Below, in pieces: positions 34,728 through 42,306 of a stretch of DNA of 44,057 nt. A model generated the notes under the pieces. It was not told where the DNA came from. It saw only the letters and a list, made by a program, of their open reading frames with translations, and did no database searches. The DNA is from a virus, in IMG/VR virus record IMGVR_UViG_3300030020_000046, positions 1-44,057 of that record. One strand, written 5' to 3'. The first letter of the stretch is position 1, and every line of letters begins with the position of its first letter. The position numbers were made by a program, and so were the translations under genes.

Positions 34728-35084
34728 ATGCCAAAAACAAAAAAACTCGAAACATTAAAACAAACCCACGGCAAAGTTAATAACTTTGAAGTCACGACCC
34801 TAGACCAAATTTGGGGTAGCAGCGATAACACACCATTCGGCACTACTGATATTGCTGAATTCGAAGCTAAACTTAAAGATATGACTCGTTCTGACTTGGA
34901 AAATTTCGCACGTCAACACGGTAGTATTATTGTCGAAAGTTCGGAACGTATTCGTAACGAACTAATGAAAGTTTTCCGCAATTATGTTTCTTTGTTGCAA
35001 AAACCACCTACTAGACCCCAAACTTCTAATACAAAAGTCTCTGAAGCAGTTCAAAGAATCTTAAATGAAGGTAAAAATATTTAA
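34728..35084 (+). CDS. Small conserved head or neck protein
   Basis: 118 residues. The core FEAKLKDMTRSDLENFARQHG near 45-65 and ERIRNELMKVFRNYV look like a helical SAP-type motif found in small proteins near the capsid genes of many large phages (pattern L-M-xxDL-xxA-xxxG). The N- and C-termini are disordered (KPPTRPQTSNTK). The gene sits just after the mobile endonuclease, so it was probably adjacent to the capsid gene before the insertion. Confidence 0.5.
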   Translation: MPKTKKLETLKQTHGKVNNFEVTTLDQIWGSSDNTPFGTTDIAEFEAKLKDMTRSDLENFARQHGSIIVESSERIRNELMKVFRNYVSLLQKPPTRPQTSNTKVSEAVQRILNEGKNI

Positions 35085-35117
35085 GTTTTAGATAATTCTG
35101 TTTTTGATGCCGTATAT

Positions 35118-35126
35118 GTGTAATTA
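35118..35126 (+). promoter_or_regulatory. GTGTAATTA motif, palindromic form
   Basis: GTGTAATTACA, 17 nt before the ATG at 35135. It is the same 11-mer as at 29450, containing the palindrome TGTAATTACA. Confidence 0.5.
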
Positions 35127-35134
35127 CATTTATT

Positions 35135-36307
35135 ATGGCATTCGATTCGACAATTAGGCTAAAACAACTAAACCAATCTGAACTTTCTGGTTTTATTATT
35201 TCTTTGGTTCAGAGTTATTTATCTGGTAATACGGGTGTTCTAACTGGGTCTTTTTACCCGCTTAATACTAACCCAAATGATTATCAAGAATCAGGTGTTT
35301 TTGTTAGTCAAAATACTTTAGATAGTGCAATTAACCAAGCTACCTCCTACGTTTTAAGTCAAATACCCATAATAGAAACAAGCGGTTTTCTTTTAAATAC
35401 AGGAAATCAAACACTTTCTGGTAATTTAACTGTAAGTGGTTCGGTTAATAGTACAACGGGATATTATATTAATTCGACACAAATTGCTGATAATCATGCA
35501 AATGGTTATTTTAATCGTTTCAATATAAATAGCGGATTTTTATTTTTAGCGTCTTCATATACTGGAGGCAGTATGAATATGTATCAAGCTGGTAATAGTT
35601 GTTGGGCTATGTATAACAACAACGTCGCTGGAGGAGACACTAATTATACCATATCTGCAAACGGAAATAATGGCTATACATTCGTTGCTAGGGGTTCTTC
35701 TAACCAATTTCAACTTTATGATTATCAAACATTAACTAATATATTAACTATTGATGGAAGTAATAATGATAATATTGGTTTTTTTAATGACAGTCCTCAA
35801 TATACATTGGATGTGAGCGGCGATGGAAATTTTACTAGCGGAATTTATATAAATGGAAATATTGTTGCTCAAGACTCGACTGTTGTTCACTTAAATGGAT
35901 TTGAATCCATTGGTGGTTCCAAAGTCTTTAATGCAACTCAATATTTTAATTTTCCACTAAATATTGATTCTTCAATTAATGCATACAGCGGTATTACTAC
36001 ATCATCTTCTTTTGGACTACAGACTGGCACACAAACGACATTGGATTGGAAAAGTCGTTTAACTTATGATTCATCTGGTAATCAATCAATTGATTGGCAA
36101 AATAGACAATTAAAAGCTGGTTCTTTGGTTTTAATTGATTGGTTTAATGGTATAATTTCGGGTAGTTGGAACGTTACCTCATTAAATGCTAACAGTTATT
36201 CTATTGGGGGAGTTTCTGGTAAATCGACTACTATATCATATATTAAAACGGGTGGAGCAACTGGAACAATGACTTTTACCAATGGTCTTTTAACGTCTAA
36301 CACATAA
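35135..36307 (+). CDS. Tail fibre with shared docking N-terminus
   Basis: 390 residues. The first 20 (IRLKQLNQSELSGF) match the collagen-like fibre at 19956. The shaft includes a pattern common in long fibres near 210-245: NIGFFNDSPQYTLDVSG followed by GIYINGN. No S74 chaperone motif is present at the C-terminus, which is Gly/Thr/Ser-rich (GGATGTMTFTNGLL). It is likely trimeric and a receptor binder. It follows GTGTAATTA, with no strong Shine-Dalgarno. Confidence 0.68.
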   Translation: MAFDSTIRLKQLNQSELSGFIISLVQSYLSGNTGVLTGSFYPLNTNPNDYQESGVFVSQNTLDSAINQATSYVLSQIPIIETSGFLLNTGNQTLSGNLTVSGSVNSTTGYYINSTQIADNHANGYFNRFNINSGFLFLASSYTGGSMNMYQAGNSCWAMYNNNVAGGDTNYTISANGNNGYTFVARGSSNQFQLYDYQTLTNILTIDGSNNDNIGFFNDSPQYTLDVSGDGNFTSGIYINGNIVAQDSTVVHLNGFESIGGSKVFNATQYFNFPLNIDSSINAYSGITTSSSFGLQTGTQTTLDWKSRLTYDSSGNQSIDWQNRQLKAGSLVLIDWFNGIISGSWNVTSLNANSYSIGGVSGKSTTISYIKTGGATGTMTFTNGLLTSNT

Positions 36308-36308
36308 T

Positions 36309-36731
36309 ATGGCAAATCCATTTGATATTTCAATAGAGCAGGGGACGACATTAAATCTAACCGTTATCGCCACAGACCAAAGTGGAAATGTGATAAATTT
36401 ATCGGGATATAATACCACAGGTCAAATATTTTATGGTTATGGTTCTGATGTATCTTTGATGCCATTAAATGTTACAATTGACCCATCTTTTGTTAGTGGT
36501 CTGATGTATGTTAACCTAACCTCTTCTGGTTCAGCAAAACTACCCGTTACTCAAGCAATATATAACGTTTCAGTAAATAATAGCGGTTTTTCTTATGTCG
36601 TTAGTGAAGGTTATGTTTTTATTTCTCCGGGATTAGGATACTCTATTTGGTCGGGTGCCAGTGGGCAATATGGTAACGCTTGGGAATATGCTAATAGTTG
36701 GCAATCCGGTAGTAGTGGAATAAGCGAATAA
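36309..36731 (+). CDS. Ig-like / BppU-type virion protein
   Basis: 140 residues, starting 1 nt after the preceding fibre. FDISIEQGTTLNLTVIATD and GNVINLSGYNTTGQIFYG fit the small beta-sandwich found in baseplate and fibre accessory proteins (N-terminal BppU-like type). The C-terminal 35 residues (GASGQYGNAWEYANSW) are Gly/Trp/Ser-rich. It is probably made with the fibre and attached to it or to the tail. No enzymatic sign. Confidence 0.5.
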   Translation: MANPFDISIEQGTTLNLTVIATDQSGNVINLSGYNTTGQIFYGYGSDVSLMPLNVTIDPSFVSGLMYVNLTSSGSAKLPVTQAIYNVSVNNSGFSYVVSEGYVFISPGLGYSIWSGASGQYGNAWEYANSWQSGSSGISE

Positions 36732-36753
36732 ATAATTAATTTAGTATAAATAT

Positions 36754-37281
36754 ATGAAGATTGTAGATTTAGCAAATGAAATTTGGATTGAGCAGGGAAT
36801 GCCTACGACGACTTCTATTGCGGCGATTGCGTTTTTTCTGAGGGCTAATGTTTCAAAATTAAACCTGTTACTCTACGAAGATTTCTGGGTCGAACCAACC
36901 ACTCTAGAAATCAGACACGGAAACTGCCTTGATAACAATGGAAATCCTAAGTATATAGGACGTAATGCGGCGTCGATTTTTAAGTTGATGTACCTTGTAT
37001 ATCAGGCGAATTTAGACATCAGGAATATGTTGAATTCTGTCATAACTGACTCGGTCTTAAAGGCTACTGACCAAGAATTCAGTATTGAAAAAGTTAATAA
37101 ATCGGAATTGTTAAAAACACTTACCGCTCTTAAAAAAGACACACTTCAAGAATTACAAATGCAAATTCATTTTTATCGCTCATATCATGGTCAGCCTCAA
37201 CAGGTTGCATCAGATGATTGTATTCCGGGACATTTTGAAGGAGTAGAATGGAATGGGTATATAAGGCCGGGTCCGATTTAA
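36754..37281 (+). CDS. Head-tail neck protein (candidate)
   Basis: 175 residues, predominantly helical: ANEIWIEQGMPTTTSIAAIAFFLRANVSKLN at the start is like head-completion proteins of several large phages, which begin with a helical domain containing ELG-P-x-SIPAI-YWLR. A helical region near 110-145 (SELLKTLTALKKDTLQELQ) follows. The C-terminus is extended with Gly/Pro. AGTATAAATATATG lies before the start and resembles the T4 late promoter TATAAATA, but this may be chance. Between head and tail genes, a connector function is likely. Confidence 0.55.
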   Translation: MKIVDLANEIWIEQGMPTTTSIAAIAFFLRANVSKLNLLLYEDFWVEPTTLEIRHGNCLDNNGNPKYIGRNAASIFKLMYLVYQANLDIRNMLNSVITDSVLKATDQEFSIEKVNKSELLKTLTALKKDTLQELQMQIHFYRSYHGQPQQVASDDCIPGHFEGVEWNGYIRPGPI

Positions 37282-37290
37282 GGAAAACGT

Positions 37291-37746
37291 ATGTCAAGTC
37301 TCGTAACATCAACTGAACAGGGTATTCTTACAGGTTTATTCGATAATGTCTTTCAAACTTTTACAAGAAATGTCGTGGTATGGAAGACACCTATTAAAGT
37401 ACCCATTCCCGCATCACAACAGCCATCTGGACTGTTCGGATTTGGAAACGCACCAGAAGAACAACAATATCAATATACGCCTGTCAGCGGTATATATCCA
37501 GCAGTTATTCGTTATTATGAAAGAACCAAAATAGGTGAAGCCGACCTATTAAAAGAAACGAATGTTTTTATACCAGAAGGAGCAGTGAGGATAAAGGTTA
37601 GACCTGATGCTCAGGCTTTTATAGAAAGCGGTATAACTGATAAATTTAGTTTTGATGGAAGAGACTTTGTTTTTGAGGGGATTTCCGAGGCTAGAATTTT
37701 TCTTGGAAGTACTTATACAATGTACCAACTCAAGCCCAAAATCTAA
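37291..37746 (+). CDS. Head-tail connector protein (candidate)
   Basis: 151 residues, all-beta, with a disordered loop near 40-60 (SGLFGFGNAPEEQQ). The C-terminal half (AVRIKVRPDAQAFI, DKFSFDGRDFVFEGISEARI) has the pattern of stopper or tail-completion proteins, as in the position that follows the adaptor. AAGGAAAA stands before the ATG. No family was recognised with certainty. Confidence 0.45.
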   Translation: MSSLVTSTEQGILTGLFDNVFQTFTRNVVVWKTPIKVPIPASQQPSGLFGFGNAPEEQQYQYTPVSGIYPAVIRYYERTKIGEADLLKETNVFIPEGAVRIKVRPDAQAFIESGITDKFSFDGRDFVFEGISEARIFLGSTYTMYQLKPKI

Positions 37747-37747
37747 A

Positions 37748-38389
37748 ATGAGCCTTCTCTACTTCCGCATAGACCGCAATGCCATTCAAAAAGCCTTAGA
37801 AGAAAGGGTCGCTTTTGCGCCACAAGTCCAAGTTAAGGCTAACTTAATCGTAGCAAACTTATTTGGTAGAGCGTCACAAAGCCTAATGAAAAACTTCTTA
37901 GAGCATCCCGTGACACAAGAACTTAAAGCCGGGGCGTCAGACCCAGATACTGCCAATATCAGCGGAACAACAAATGGAGAAGGTAATTTATTTGGATTTT
38001 TGGGATTTTGGCAGGGACAAGACCCAACAGAAGAATTGGAAAAATTATTAGGAGAAATTGATTACGAAAAAAGTTCAACCAAAAGAAATATAATTGATTA
38101 CAAAATAACCAATTATCCTACTAAATCTGAAATTTCGGAAGCCACTGAATTAAATTGGGGTGATAATGGAGTAGGGTGGGCTTTTGCAGTCGAAAATGGT
38201 GATTTTGGTGGTGGAGCGGCTCTAAGCCATTTTATAGTTAGGGCTTGGTCGGGAAGTAGGTCTCAGTCGGGATTTCAAATTAAAGACCAGTATTCTGAGG
38301 AAAATTTTTCTCCGACACCTTATATTACGGAAATTCTAAAAAATTTCAGAAATAGAATTAATAATTCATCCAGTAAATTCCTTGCATAA
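37748..38389 (+). CDS. Neck or tail completion protein (candidate)
   Basis: 213 residues from ATG 37748, 1 nt after the previous stop. An overlapping in-frame start at 37652 is rejected as it would intrude 95 nt into the upstream gene. The N-terminus is helical (IQKALEERVAFAPQVQVKANLIVANLFGRA split across two helices). The Gly-rich middle GDFGGGAALSHFIVRAW near 155-172 is followed by a helical end. Position and size fit a tail completion or neck protein. No signature found. Confidence 0.45.
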   Translation: MSLLYFRIDRNAIQKALEERVAFAPQVQVKANLIVANLFGRASQSLMKNFLEHPVTQELKAGASDPDTANISGTTNGEGNLFGFLGFWQGQDPTEELEKLLGEIDYEKSSTKRNIIDYKITNYPTKSEISEATELNWGDNGVGWAFAVENGDFGGGAALSHFIVRAWSGSRSQSGFQIKDQYSEENFSPTPYITEILKNFRNRINNSSSKFLA

Positions 38390-38398
38390 GTGTAAGTA
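38390..38398 (+). promoter_or_regulatory. GTGTAAGTA motif (candidate late promoter)
   Basis: GTGTAAGTA begins right after the previous stop, 18 nt before the ATG at 38408. It is one base different from GTGTAATTA at the seventh position. Confidence 0.4.
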
Positions 38399-38407
38399 TA
38401 ATTGATT

Positions 38408-39238
38408 ATGATACCAATGTTAGATAACCTTCTCGTATCAAGTTTTATGTTATTTCTTGATAATCAGATACTTACCCAAGGAAGCTCTTTCTCAAACCAG
38501 AGTGGACTTTTTTTCCCTGATAATGATGAATTTATAGGAGATTATACTTATTCTTGTAGTTATTTACAACTTGTAAATGATACTTCGATTTCGGGGGCTA
38601 ATATTATGTCCGGTGTTTATCTTAATAATACATTTGTGGGTATTGGAACCAGCGGGCTTTCTAAAATCAACCATTACGATGGAAATGTAAGTTTTAGTAA
38701 TCCTTTACCAAGTGGAACCATTATTAGTGGAAATTTTTCTATAAAAGATTTTAACGTGTATTTATCAGATTCACTTGATTACAAGGTAGTTATGGATACA
38801 AAATTTTCATCAAATCCAAAATATTCACAACAAGCGACGGGTGTACCATTAGGTGAAAAAGTCATGCCAGCTATATTTCTAATTCCAAAAACACAAGAAG
38901 CAAAAGACCTTGCGTTTGCTGGGCTAGATGATAATTTTATGAGGATTCGCGGCGTCATAGTATGTCAAAACGCCTACCAACGAGTGGGTATAAGTAATAT
39001 ATTAAAAAACCTCAAACTAAAACAATTCCCCCTTATTGCGAGCACAAGTTTTGATTACCTTGGAAATTATACAGGAATTAATTATAATTACTTTGGTTCG
39101 TCTTATTATGGTGCGTATTCCCCATTTGTTCGTAAGGTAACAATTACTGACATGCCAAATAGCGAGTCATATACCGATTCAACTCGCCAATTTAGTACCG
39201 TAGATTTTTCTATCTCCCTATGGGCCACACACCAATAA
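38408..39238 (+). CDS. Tail-terminator-region protein
   Basis: 276 residues from ATG 38408 (a TTG at 38402 is rejected as unneeded). It is beta-rich, with LDNLLVSSFMLFLDNQIL at the start and GVPLGEKVMPAIFLIPK near 145, then a helical segment DLAFAGLDDNFMRIRGVIV. The C-terminus repeats Tyr/Gly (GNYTGINYNYFGSSYYG). The place just before the tube gene would fit a tail terminator or a tube-associated protein. No sheath-like features are seen. Function is not recognised. Confidence 0.4.
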   Translation: MIPMLDNLLVSSFMLFLDNQILTQGSSFSNQSGLFFPDNDEFIGDYTYSCSYLQLVNDTSISGANIMSGVYLNNTFVGIGTSGLSKINHYDGNVSFSNPLPSGTIISGNFSIKDFNVYLSDSLDYKVVMDTKFSSNPKYSQQATGVPLGEKVMPAIFLIPKTQEAKDLAFAGLDDNFMRIRGVIVCQNAYQRVGISNILKNLKLKQFPLIASTSFDYLGNYTGINYNYFGSSYYGAYSPFVRKVTITDMPNSESYTDSTRQFSTVDFSISLWATHQ

Positions 39239-39314
39239 AAAATCAAATAATGATTTCCCAAGACGACAATTTTACTGTAAATAAACCTAGATACTAAAAT
39301 AGGAAAATTTCATT

Positions 39315-40226
39315 ATGGCAATAAATAGAATCGCATATTTCGCTCAAAGTGGTAGTCTTACTTATGGTGGGACAACAGTTGTTCTCCCAATCAACCACGC
39401 AAACATCGAAGTTAATCGTCCGGTTGAAGCTATTACTTCATTCGGTTCGTTTAATTCATTAAACTTAGCTCAAACCGCATTAACCACTTGTAAATCTAGT
39501 TTAAAGGGTTATTTGGGTTCAGGTTCCGGTATCACAACCCTTTCTGCTGCTGTTATTAACGCTTTAATTTCTGCTACTCAAACCGGCACTGGTGCGGGTG
39601 GTATTGTTATTACCGTGGCTCCTGATGGTTTTTCAATGACTGGTGTTCTTACAAATTTGGGTCTTGATATTTCAATGGGTGCTCTTGGTATGTTTGACCT
39701 TGGATTCGCTGGTGTTGGTAATCCTTATATCGTGCAGCCTAGTGGAGCTACTGGATTGGTAGCTGGCGCTGCTCCTCTTGCTATTTCGCCTATTACTACA
39801 ATGTCTGTTGGAAGTTCTGGCTTATTGAGTGGTGTCGCTGCGACATCTGTTAAATTTTCCTATGATTTACCAACAGAAAATCTTTCCGCTTTGGGTGACA
39901 ACCCTAATGCTACTCAGGGTAATTTGATTAGCATTATCGCTACTAAAGCTCCTTACAAGACAAGTATGACCGTAGAAGGTTACGGCGTTGACCCAACAAT
40001 TCTTGATGCTGTTTTGGCTCAAGGTGTTTCTATTGGAACTATTAACATCATCCTTCCTCACGGTAAGGTTAATTCTCGTTCGTTCAGCAACGCCGCTGGT
40101 CAGGTTAGTGCGTCCTTTAGTTATTCCGCCGAAGACGTTTCTGCCACCCTTACTGATATAGTTATCAGTGGATATGTTCAGACTGGTATCAATATTACTG
40201 GATTCGGTCCTGCATACGGTGCTTAA
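39315..40226 (+). CDS. Major tail tube protein (candidate)
   Basis: 303 residues, rich in Gly, Ser and Thr, low in charge and Cys-poor, with beta patterns. The start AINRIAYFAQSGSLTYGG and the blocks VVLPINHANIEVNRPVEAI and VSASFSYSAEDVSATLTDI fit a tube protein. Evidence for tube identity: strong AGGA ribosome site, codon use as in the capsid gene, a strong terminator right after it, and position before chaperone-like genes and the tape measure gene. The alternative is a sheath, but it is too short and no sheath-like domain is seen. A 76-nt gap before it holds only AT-rich DNA with TGTAAATA at 39276. Confidence 0.65.
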   Translation: MAINRIAYFAQSGSLTYGGTTVVLPINHANIEVNRPVEAITSFGSFNSLNLAQTALTTCKSSLKGYLGSGSGITTLSAAVINALISATQTGTGAGGIVITVAPDGFSMTGVLTNLGLDISMGALGMFDLGFAGVGNPYIVQPSGATGLVAGAAPLAISPITTMSVGSSGLLSGVAATSVKFSYDLPTENLSALGDNPNATQGNLISIIATKAPYKTSMTVEGYGVDPTILDAVLAQGVSIGTINIILPHGKVNSRSFSNAAGQVSASFSYSAEDVSATLTDIVISGYVQTGINITGFGPAYGA

Positions 40227-40245
40227 TCGTAATAGTGAAATTTAC

Positions 40246-40270
40246 AACCCCGCTTCGGCGGGGTTTTTTT
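40246..40270 (+). terminator. Rho-independent terminator with UUCG loop after tube gene
   Basis: Stem AACCCCGC / GCGGGGTT closed by a TTCG tetraloop, then T-rich DNA (seven T in all from 40264). It is a stable form, as after highly expressed genes. Confidence 0.9.
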
Positions 40271-40278
40271 GTTTTAAT

Positions 40279-40288
40279 GTGTATAATA
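40279..40288 (+). promoter_or_regulatory. GTGTATAATA motif (candidate promoter)
   Basis: GTGTATAATA directly after the tube terminator, 31 nt before the ATG at 40310. It would restart transcription of the chaperone-like genes. The site contains a TATAAT as well, so it could belong to either motif class. Confidence 0.45.
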
Positions 40289-40309
40289 ATATAGGATAAA
40301 GGAATAATT

Positions 40310-40582
40310 ATGGTTGAAGATTGTATTATTAAATTACAGATGGAAAAGGAAATTAAGGCTTTATTTAAATACTACCTTGGTTTAGTAGAGGACTTAAAAT
40401 TAGACGATGAAAAACACGCTGCTATTCGCAAGAAAGTTCTAGATTCTTCCAACGACACCCTCAGAGAAATACTTCAATTTTTAAGTTATTTTGATTTCGT
40501 TATCAACGCGCAACGCGTAGAGGAAGCGTCTAAAAGAATTATCTATCGAAAGACTATCACATCAACCCCAATTATACTATAA
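40310..40582 (+). CDS. Small helical tail-region protein
   Basis: 90 residues with AAGGA 9 nt before the ATG, helical and charged (KALFKYYLGLVEDLKLDDEK, LREILQFLSYFDFV). It lies between the tube and the chaperone-like genes. No family recognised. It may be part of the tail assembly set or an independent small protein. Confidence 0.5.
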   Translation: MVEDCIIKLQMEKEIKALFKYYLGLVEDLKLDDEKHAAIRKKVLDSSNDTLREILQFLSYFDFVINAQRVEEASKRIIYRKTITSTPIIL

Positions 40583-40583
40583 T
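40578..40583 (+). promoter_or_regulatory. TATAAT box before chaperone-like gene
   Basis: TATAAT overlaps the stop of the preceding gene and lies 15 nt before the ATG at 40593. No -35 is clear. It is listed with low confidence because of AT-rich surroundings. Confidence 0.22.
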
Positions 40584-40592
40584 ACTACTACT

Positions 40593-41411
40593 ATGGAAAA
40601 AGTTCAAAAATACATCTACGAATCGACAGTACTAAAGGAAATCGAGGAAAAAGTCCCAGAAACCCGCATTGAAAATGGCGAGACTATCGAAGTTATCAAG
40701 ACTGTCAAAAAAAATAAACCTTTTAAAATTGCCGTTCTTAAACCCGACCGCAAAAAGTATAAAGAGGCTGAAATATTTTACGCCAAAAGACTAAGTTATT
40801 TTCTCAAAGAAGGACTCCTACCTCATTCTCTAGTGTCGAAGCGTTATCTTAATGATGGTGGTCCATTGAGTGAAGATGAGAAGCGGTTAATGCAATCATT
40901 ACGAGATACTTACGTAAAACTTCAGGAAGAGTACTTTGCCATGAAATCTCCACTTACCGACTTTCAAACTGAACGTCGAGCGGCTATTATTTTTGAGTTA
41001 AATGAAATTAACAAAACCATCCGCGATATTCAAAACAACTATTCGGAAATTTTCTCTAATACCGCCGAAGCTAAGAGTAGGGCTGAAACGATAGAATTTT
41101 GGATATTGAATATTAGTTTAGTCGATTTGGATGATAAGGGATATAAGCCGGTTTTCGGTGAGGGTGACTTCGATGCTAGAATGAAAACTCTTGATGAAAT
41201 TGAGGAAAAAAGTGACCCATTTATGAATGAAGTTATAAAGAAACTCTCATATTTTGTATCTTTTTGGCAAACCGTAGGAACAGAAGTCAAACTTGACGAC
41301 TTTAAATCTGCTGAAGAAAACTATAATCTTAGCGTAACCGAGTATGCAATTAAGGAAGAAAAAGAAATTCCGCCAGTAACGACCGAAGTGGTTGAAGCCA
41401 AGGCTGCTTAA
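40593..41411 (+). CDS. Tail assembly chaperone-like protein 1
   Basis: 272 residues, mostly helical and highly charged. The region PFKIAVLKPDRKKYKEAEIFYAKRLSYFLKEG near 43-75 (a positively charged, helical block) and the final acidic tail (EEKEIPPVTTEVVEAKAA) look like phage assembly chaperones. Position between tube and tape measure is the classical one for tail assembly chaperones that protect the tape measure protein. It ends 2 nt before the next gene, which lies in the -1 frame relative to it. Confidence 0.42.
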   Translation: MEKVQKYIYESTVLKEIEEKVPETRIENGETIEVIKTVKKNKPFKIAVLKPDRKKYKEAEIFYAKRLSYFLKEGLLPHSLVSKRYLNDGGPLSEDEKRLMQSLRDTYVKLQEEYFAMKSPLTDFQTERRAAIIFELNEINKTIRDIQNNYSEIFSNTAEAKSRAETIEFWILNISLVDLDDKGYKPVFGEGDFDARMKTLDEIEEKSDPFMNEVIKKLSYFVSFWQTVGTEVKLDDFKSAEENYNLSVTEYAIKEEKEIPPVTTEVVEAKAA

Positions 41412-41413
41412 AT

Positions 41414-42274
41414 GTGTCTCAGGTCATCAATATCTCAGAAATTGACGTTTTAAAATTAATTTATTTTGAAATTCTTGATGGTTTTAGTTATGACCCTAAG
41501 TCTTCTTTATACATCAAACACTTTTCGGATAAAGACAGCCATTCAATTTTAAAAAAAAGAACTGAACTATTCTATTATTACGAAAAAGAAGGTGTTCCTC
41601 ACGAATCCTACTTACTAAAAACAGCCATTGATAATGAGGAGTGGTCTAAAGATAAAGAAGAACAAATCCTTCAATTAAAATACGAAATTTCAGATAACGA
41701 GAGAAATCTTCCCAATCTTATTTACCAACAGCGTCCTATTATTGAAAAAATCATCAACGAAAGAAAAAAACAACTTTCAGAAATCTTATTTGAGAGAAAG
41801 CAGGTTCTGGGAAGGAATATCGAAGACTTAATTGATGATGACGTAAATGATTATGTAATTTACCTGTCCTTTTACAAGGATTCAGAATTAACCGAACATG
41901 TTGAAAAAACATATGAAGATTTTCAACTATGGGAGCCTACTAATATCAATGAATTAGGCGCTTCTTTATCCGAACAATACAAAAAGTTTTCAGAAGACAA
42001 TCTTAAAGGTATAGCATCTTTACCAATGTTTCTCAATAAATTAACTTATGTAAAAAACGATATAAGTAAGTTCTTAAATAAGTCCATATCTTCAATGTCC
42101 CATCATCAGAGTTATCTGTTTTCTTTGGGCACACGTAATCTAAACGTCCGTGAAAATACCAAGGGAAGTCCTCCAGATTTGAACCTTGATGCAAAAATCA
42201 AAGACGTAGCTGCTTGGTATGACCTTCATTATTCTTTAAATATTGGTAAGAGAAATCAACAAGAAACTGTGTAA
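41414..42274 (+). CDS. Tail assembly chaperone-like protein 2
   Basis: 286 residues with a GTG start at 41414, two bases after the preceding stop (TAAATGTG, the ATG within is out of frame and closes after 13 codons). It is helical and charged, with QRPIIEKIINERKKQLSEIL near 105. It is in the -1 frame relative to the preceding gene, and that frame is open upstream only to 41396. No standard slippery heptamer is visible in the short shared stretch. Reinitiation by coupling is the simplest reading. Its stop codon lies inside a GTGTAATTA motif. Confidence 0.45.
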   Translation: MSQVINISEIDVLKLIYFEILDGFSYDPKSSLYIKHFSDKDSHSILKKRTELFYYYEKEGVPHESYLLKTAIDNEEWSKDKEEQILQLKYEISDNERNLPNLIYQQRPIIEKIINERKKQLSEILFERKQVLGRNIEDLIDDDVNDYVIYLSFYKDSELTEHVEKTYEDFQLWEPTNINELGASLSEQYKKFSEDNLKGIASLPMFLNKLTYVKNDISKFLNKSISSMSHHQSYLFSLGTRNLNVRENTKGSPPDLNLDAKIKDVAAWYDLHYSLNIGKRNQQETV

Positions 42275-42277
42275 TTA
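42269..42277 (+). promoter_or_regulatory. GTGTAATTA motif (candidate late promoter)
   Basis: An exact GTGTAATTA that contains the TAA stop of the preceding gene, 38 nt before the tape measure ATG at 42307. CAGGAATAAGAG lies before that start. Confidence 0.5.
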
Positions 42278-42306
42278 GTGGTAACAACACACAGGAATAA
42301 GAGTTT

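Noticed and set aside
36741-36753. T4-like late promoter TATAAATA before the gene at 36754
   Set aside because: One site only, in AT-rich DNA; no sign that it recurs before other virion genes.
37652-37747. Start at 37652 for the neck gene
   Set aside because: It would overlap the upstream gene by 95 nt; ATG 37748 follows the stop by one base.
38408-39238. Tail sheath
   Set aside because: Too short and with no sheath-like domain; the tube is followed directly by chaperone-like genes.
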